From NCBI GenBank assembly GCA_016584305.1, contig JACEEZ010024061.1:456001-520000 (forward strand): a stretch of 64,000 bases of DNA, written 5' to 3'. The notes below the pieces were generated by a model. It saw nothing but the letters and a program-made list of their open reading frames with translations. It was not told the DNA's origin and searched no databases. The DNA comes from Chionoecetes opilio (taxonomy: Eukaryota > Arthropoda > Malacostraca > Decapoda > Majidae). Position 1 is the first letter of the stretch. Every line of letters starts with the position of its first letter. The position numbers and the translations under genes are program-made. This document shows, one piece after another, positions 59,380-64,000 of this stretch.

Positions 59380-60145
59380 CCACCATCTCCACTCCTTCCC
59401 TTCCTCCACTCCATCCTTACCCTTCCATCCCTTCCTCCACTCCATCTTCCATCCTTCCCTTCCTCCACTCCATCTTCCATCCCTTCCTCCACTCCATCTT
59501 CCACCTTCCTTCCCCTTCCATCCCTTCCTCCACTCCATCTTCCACCTTCCTTCCCCTTCCATCCCTTCCTCCACTCCATCTTCCACCTTCCCTTCCTTCC
59601 TCCACTCCATCTTCCATCTCCCTTCCTCCACTCCATCTTCCCTTCCCCACTCCATCTTCCATCCTTCCCTTTCCATCCCTTCCTCCACTCCATCTTCCCT
59701 TCCATCCCTCCTCCACTCCATCTTCCATCCACCCTTCTCCACTCCATCCTTCTCCACTCATCCTTCATCCACCTCCATCCATTCATCCACTCCATCCTTC
59801 CCCTTCCATCCCTTCCTCCACTCCATCTTCCACCTTCATCCCTTCCATCCCTCCTCACTCCATCCATCCCTTCCATCCCTTCCTCCACTCCATCTTCACC
59901 TTCCATCCTTCCTCCACTCCATCTCCCCTTCCATCCCTTCACTCCATCTTCACACTCCATCCCTTCCTCCACTCCATCCTTGCATTTCATCCCTTCCTCC
60001 ACTCCATCTTCCATCCCTTCCTCCACTTCATCCATCCCTTCCTCCACTCCATCCATCCCTTCCTCCACTCCATCCATCCCTTCCTCCACTCCATCCTTGC
60101 ATTTCATCCCTTCCTCCACTCCATCCCATCCCTTCCTTCCATCCA
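59380..60145. repeat. CCTTCCTCCACTCCATC minisatellite
   Basis: Over 40 units of about 12-25 bp based on CATCCCTTCCTCCACTCCAT. The 366-codon His/Ser/Pro plus-strand frame and its minus-strand counterpart both follow from the unit. Confidence 0.94.
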
Positions 60146-60295
60146 CCACCTCCTCGTGACAAAGAGTTCCTGTTGTCTATACAGTTGGCATCCCTGGATC
60201 TGGTAGGCTGAGTAAGTTAAGTCAAGTTACTGATAAGATTATATACTGCGAGGATGATAGATAAGGAGTGATAAGGAGGAGAATACAGCTTTATA

Positions 60296-60650
<355 letters not shown>

Positions 60651-60936
60651 CAATTTAGTATTAGATCACTGAATTGCTGCATCACAGGATTAATCATGTA
60701 TGTATTTATGTATGAATGCATGTGCATTAATAACTGTATTATCCACAACATCTACTGGTAATGTATACATGTCACCCTCTCTTTTTTATACACACACACA
60801 CACATTGAGGTCATGCAAAAACGATTGGAAAGCATGACCTTCGAACTAAATCATTAACATTTTGAATTGCCGGTCAACAACAATTATGAAAGACAAAAAG
60901 AAAGCGAGAGAAAATAAGAAATTTCCTGCAAAATAT

Positions 60937-61147
60937 TAACCCCTTGAGACCCAGAACGTAATTTCCATTGTAATTTGGATACCATTAGACGAAATTAATT
61001 AATATAAGCAATATTTTAATAGCTATGACCTGCTTAGTATCCTTGTCCACTAGCTAATTTGGTATATTCAGTTACTTTTCGTAGTTTTATGGCTTGACAA
61101 CATACAATTTTTCATAGTAAAGGAAAGATCTGGGTGTGAAAGGGTTA
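60937..61147. mobile_element. TTAA-flanked MITE, copy E
   Basis: TTAACCCCTTGAGACCCAGA to TCTGGGTGTGAAAGGGTTAA, with TTAA on both sides: the cleanest copy of the family. Contains CTTGTCCACTAGCTAATTTG. Confidence 0.82.
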
Positions 61148-61177
61148 ATGTTCGTTGTCAATGGAACGTGTGGTGTG

Positions 61178-61184
61178 TGTATGT

Positions 61185-61244
<60 letters not shown>

Positions 61245-61255
61245 TGTGTGTGTGT
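61178..61255. repeat. (GT)n microsatellite
   Basis: About 78 bp with one TTTGTG break. Confidence 0.97.
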
Positions 61256-61384
61256 TGGAAAGCCTCAGCAAACACACTTTAAATGGTCGCCCCTCGTTCC
61301 CTGCAGGAGAGGAGCGCCCCTGAAGAGCAAAGGTGACCACACGATGCACTAGGGCAGATGCTAAAGAGAAGGGAATAAAAGGCA

Positions 61385-62592
61385 TAATATAAGTAGTAGA
61401 GGTAAAATATAAGTAGTAGAGGTAAAATATAAGTAGTAGATATAATATAAGTAGTAGAGGTATAATATAAGTAGTAGAGGTAAAATATAAGTAGTAGAGG
61501 TAAAATATAAGTAGTAGAGGTATAATATAAGTAGTAGAGGTAAAATATAAGTAGTAGAGGTATAATATAAGTAGTAGAGGTATAATATAAGTAGTAGAGG
61601 TATAATATAAGTAGTAGAGTAAAATATAAGTAGTGAGGTATAATATAAGTAGTAGAGGTATATATAAGTAGTAGAGGTATAAATAAGTACTAGGGTATAA
61701 TATAAGTAGTAGAGGATAATATAATAGTAGAGGTATATATAAGTAGTAGAGGTATAATATAAGTAGTAGAGGTAAATATAAGTAGTAGAGGTATAATATA
61801 AGTAGTAGAGGTATAATATAAGTAGTAGAGGTATAATATAAGTAGTAGAGGTATAATATAAGTAGTAGAGGTATAATATAAGTACTAGAGGTATAATATA
61901 AGTACTAGAGGTATAATATAAGTAGTAGAGGTATAATATAAGTAGTAGAGGTAAAATATAAGTAGTAGAGGTATAATATAAGTAGTAGAGGTATAATATA
62001 AGTAGTAGAGGTATAATATAAGTAGTAGTAGATATAATATAAGTAGTAGAGGTATAATATAAGTACTAGAGGTATAATATAAGTAGTAGAGGTATAATAT
62101 AAGTAGTAGAGGTAAAATATAAGTAGTAGAGGTATAATATAAGTAGTAGAGGTAAAATATAAGTAGTAGAGGTATAATATAAGTAGTAGAGGTATAATAT
62201 AAGTAGTAGAGGTATAATATAAGTAGTAGAGGTATAATATAAGTAGTAGAGGTATAATATAAGTAGTAGAGGTATAATATAAGTAGTAGAGGTATAATAT
62301 AAGTAGTAGAGGTATATATAAGTAGTAGAGCAAAATAAGTAGTAGAGGTAAAATATAAGTAGTAGAGGTATAATATAAGTAGTAGAGGTATAATATAAGT
62401 AGTAGAGGCATAATATAAGTAGTAGAGGTAAAATATAAGTAGTAGAGGTATAATATAAGTAGTAGAGGTATAATATAAGTAGTAGAGGTATAATATAAGT
62501 AGTAGAGGTAAAATATAAGTAGTAGAGGTATAATATAAATATAGAAGTAGAGTAGAAGAGTAGAGTAGTAAAGGTATAATATAAGTATAAGG
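61385..62592. repeat. 20-bp AAGTAGTAGAGGTATAATAT minisatellite
   Basis: About 60 units; ata/aaa variants at one position and scattered 1-bp losses between 61620 and 61780. Three units equal 60 bp, giving long minus-strand frames of IIPLLLILYLYYLYYTSTTY type. Confidence 0.97.
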
Positions 62593-62783
62593 CATAAGTA
62601 GCAGTAAGGGAAAAAAAAATAGAAAGGAAATCATGACAAAACATAAAAGATTAAATTTTAAACGTGAAATGTTGGAGCGAGTGAACAAAATATATATAAA
62701 AGAATTAATGTTACTGATGAATGAGAATGAATCAACAATTTGTCGCATGGTAAAAGCTGTTATAAATAAAATGGACAATGATG

Positions 62784-62821
<38 letters not shown>

Positions 62822-63080
62822 AAACATAACAAAACAACGAATGAATTAGCAATTTCCAAAATGTTAATAATTGAAAAAGCTGAAACAAAGTAAACAAAAA
62901 GAGAAAAAAATCGTGTTTAAAAAAAATAACATAACTTTACTTTTTCATTACCGAATAAAAAAAATTAACGAATATATACTGAAAAATGAAAGCATTACAC
63001 ATTTCAAGCTCTCATATAAAAAATAATGAACCGTTAAATGGTGTATAAAAAAAAAAAAAAAACCGTTCATTTGACAAATT
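62593..63080. other. AT-rich segment with (TA)n
   Basis: (TA)n at 62786-62815 and several poly-A runs. The plus-strand 86-codon frame here is Lys/Asn-rich and unrecognised. Confidence 0.45.
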
Positions 63081-63209
<129 letters not shown>

Positions 63210-63501
63210 GTTTTCATATCAAATATTTCCCTGCAATTAGACAGGAGACAGAAAAACAACAACAGCGACAAGCAAAACCTCATTATCTTGCCTCACCTTT
63301 GCCTCCTCCTCACATTCACAATCCTTACTTAATCTCCTCCCCTTATTTCCCCTCCCTCAGTCTTTCTCGTCATCCCCTCACTCCCTTCCTCTTCCTCACT
63401 CTCTCTCCATCTCATTACCGGCTCACTCAACCTCATTCTCCTCGCCCTGGGAAGCGAAAAAGCAGAGGGAAGGAGGTAGAAACTGAAACTTCCTCATGGC
63501 A

Positions 63502-63591
<90 letters not shown>

Positions 63592-63700
63592 AGAGAGAGA
63601 GAGAGAGAGCTGAGGAGAGAGAGAGACGAGAGGAGAAGAAAGACAGAGAGAGAGAGAGAGAGAGAGGAGAGGAGAGGGAGGAGAGGAGAGAGGGAGGAGC
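63502..63700. repeat. (GA)n, interrupted
   Basis: GA with frequent AGGAG and GACGAG breaks. Confidence 0.94.
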
Positions 63701-63835
63701 GCGTCTGCATCGATCAGTGTAGGACACCTCTCTTCGCTCTCTCTCTCTCTTCTCTTCTCTCAGCGGAGAACACATTCCTCCATAAAATGTTGAGCCATGA
63801 GGGCATGTAGGCAGGCGGAGGGATAGAGGAAAGGC

Positions 63836-64000
63836 CGAAGGGAGGGAGGGAGGGAGGAGGAGGAGGAGGGAGAGAAGGGAGGGAAGGGAGGGAGAGAAGA
63901 AGGGAGGGAAGGAGGAGAGAAGAAGGGAGGGAGGGAGGGAGGGATGGGTGGGAGGGAGGGAGGGAGGGAGAGAAGAAGGAAGGGATGGAGGGAAGGAGGG
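63836..64000. repeat. (GGGA)n array
   Basis: GGGAGGGAGGGA with GAGAAGAAGG interruptions; runs off the right window edge. Confidence 0.95.

Noticed and set aside
59111..60211. 366-codon Ser/Pro/His-rich protein and an apparent VGIPGSGR P-loop near its end (about 60183-60207)
   Set aside because: The frame is a pyrimidine minisatellite translation. The P-loop-like string is in another frame, isolated, and has no Walker B or domain context.
61885..62859. 324-codon hydrophobic membrane-protein-like frame
   Set aside because: Derived from the 20-bp minisatellite; its Leu/Ile/Tyr richness is due to base composition.

Overview
The window looks like a piece of an arthropod nuclear genome, most likely a decapod crustacean (crab-like). 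Three things point there. Long (GA/CT)n, (GT/CA)n, (GTA)n and (GGA)n tracts recur every few kilobases. Short interstitial runs of the arthropod telomere motif TTAGG are present. A dispersed element of a type I associate with decapod genomes lies at 1021-1180. No bacterial-style operon, CRISPR array, rRNA or intact tRNA is visible, and nearly all long open frames are translations of simple repeats.

The one gene I can identify with confidence is the 5' half of numb on the minus strand. Five coding exons with canonical GT-AG borders, all in phase 0, read in order 16410..16192, 6389..6219, 5501..5430, 2554..2477 and 2129..1989. They join to 227 residues: a possible N-myristoylation start (MGANSS), a basic N-terminal region, the short-form start MDRLRRSF, and most of the PTB domain. 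The rest of the PTB domain and the endocytic C-terminal half must lie beyond position 1. Intron 1 is about 9.8 kb, and introns 3 and 5 hold large tandem arrays.

Intron 1 is a transposon graveyard. It holds two copies of a TTAA-flanked MITE (7812-8287), a tRNA-derived sequence (9350-9460), a 1.1-kb foldback unit (10439-11531), an 82-bp near-perfect hairpin (11808-11889), and a 1,563-bp hAT-type element with 8-bp target duplications (11904-13466) that carries a second inverted-repeat element. A roughly 1-kb tandem duplication (13581-15661) follows, with a strikingly degraded second copy.

Between 16.4 and 64 kb I find no second gene with confidence. There is one candidate plus-strand exon (16578-16676), head-to-head with numb exon 1. 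The rest is tandem repeats and mobile-element debris: a Merlin-like transposon with a transposase fragment (34062-35003), a 995-bp inverted-repeat element (35770-36764), three more TTAA MITEs, several smaller MITEs, and a 223-bp-arm palindrome of Penelope-like sequence carrying hammerhead-ribozyme core motifs on both arms (47395-47886). Some arrays (3195-5300, 14672-15661, 58030-58345) contain scattered single-base changes that may reflect unpolished long-read assembly.
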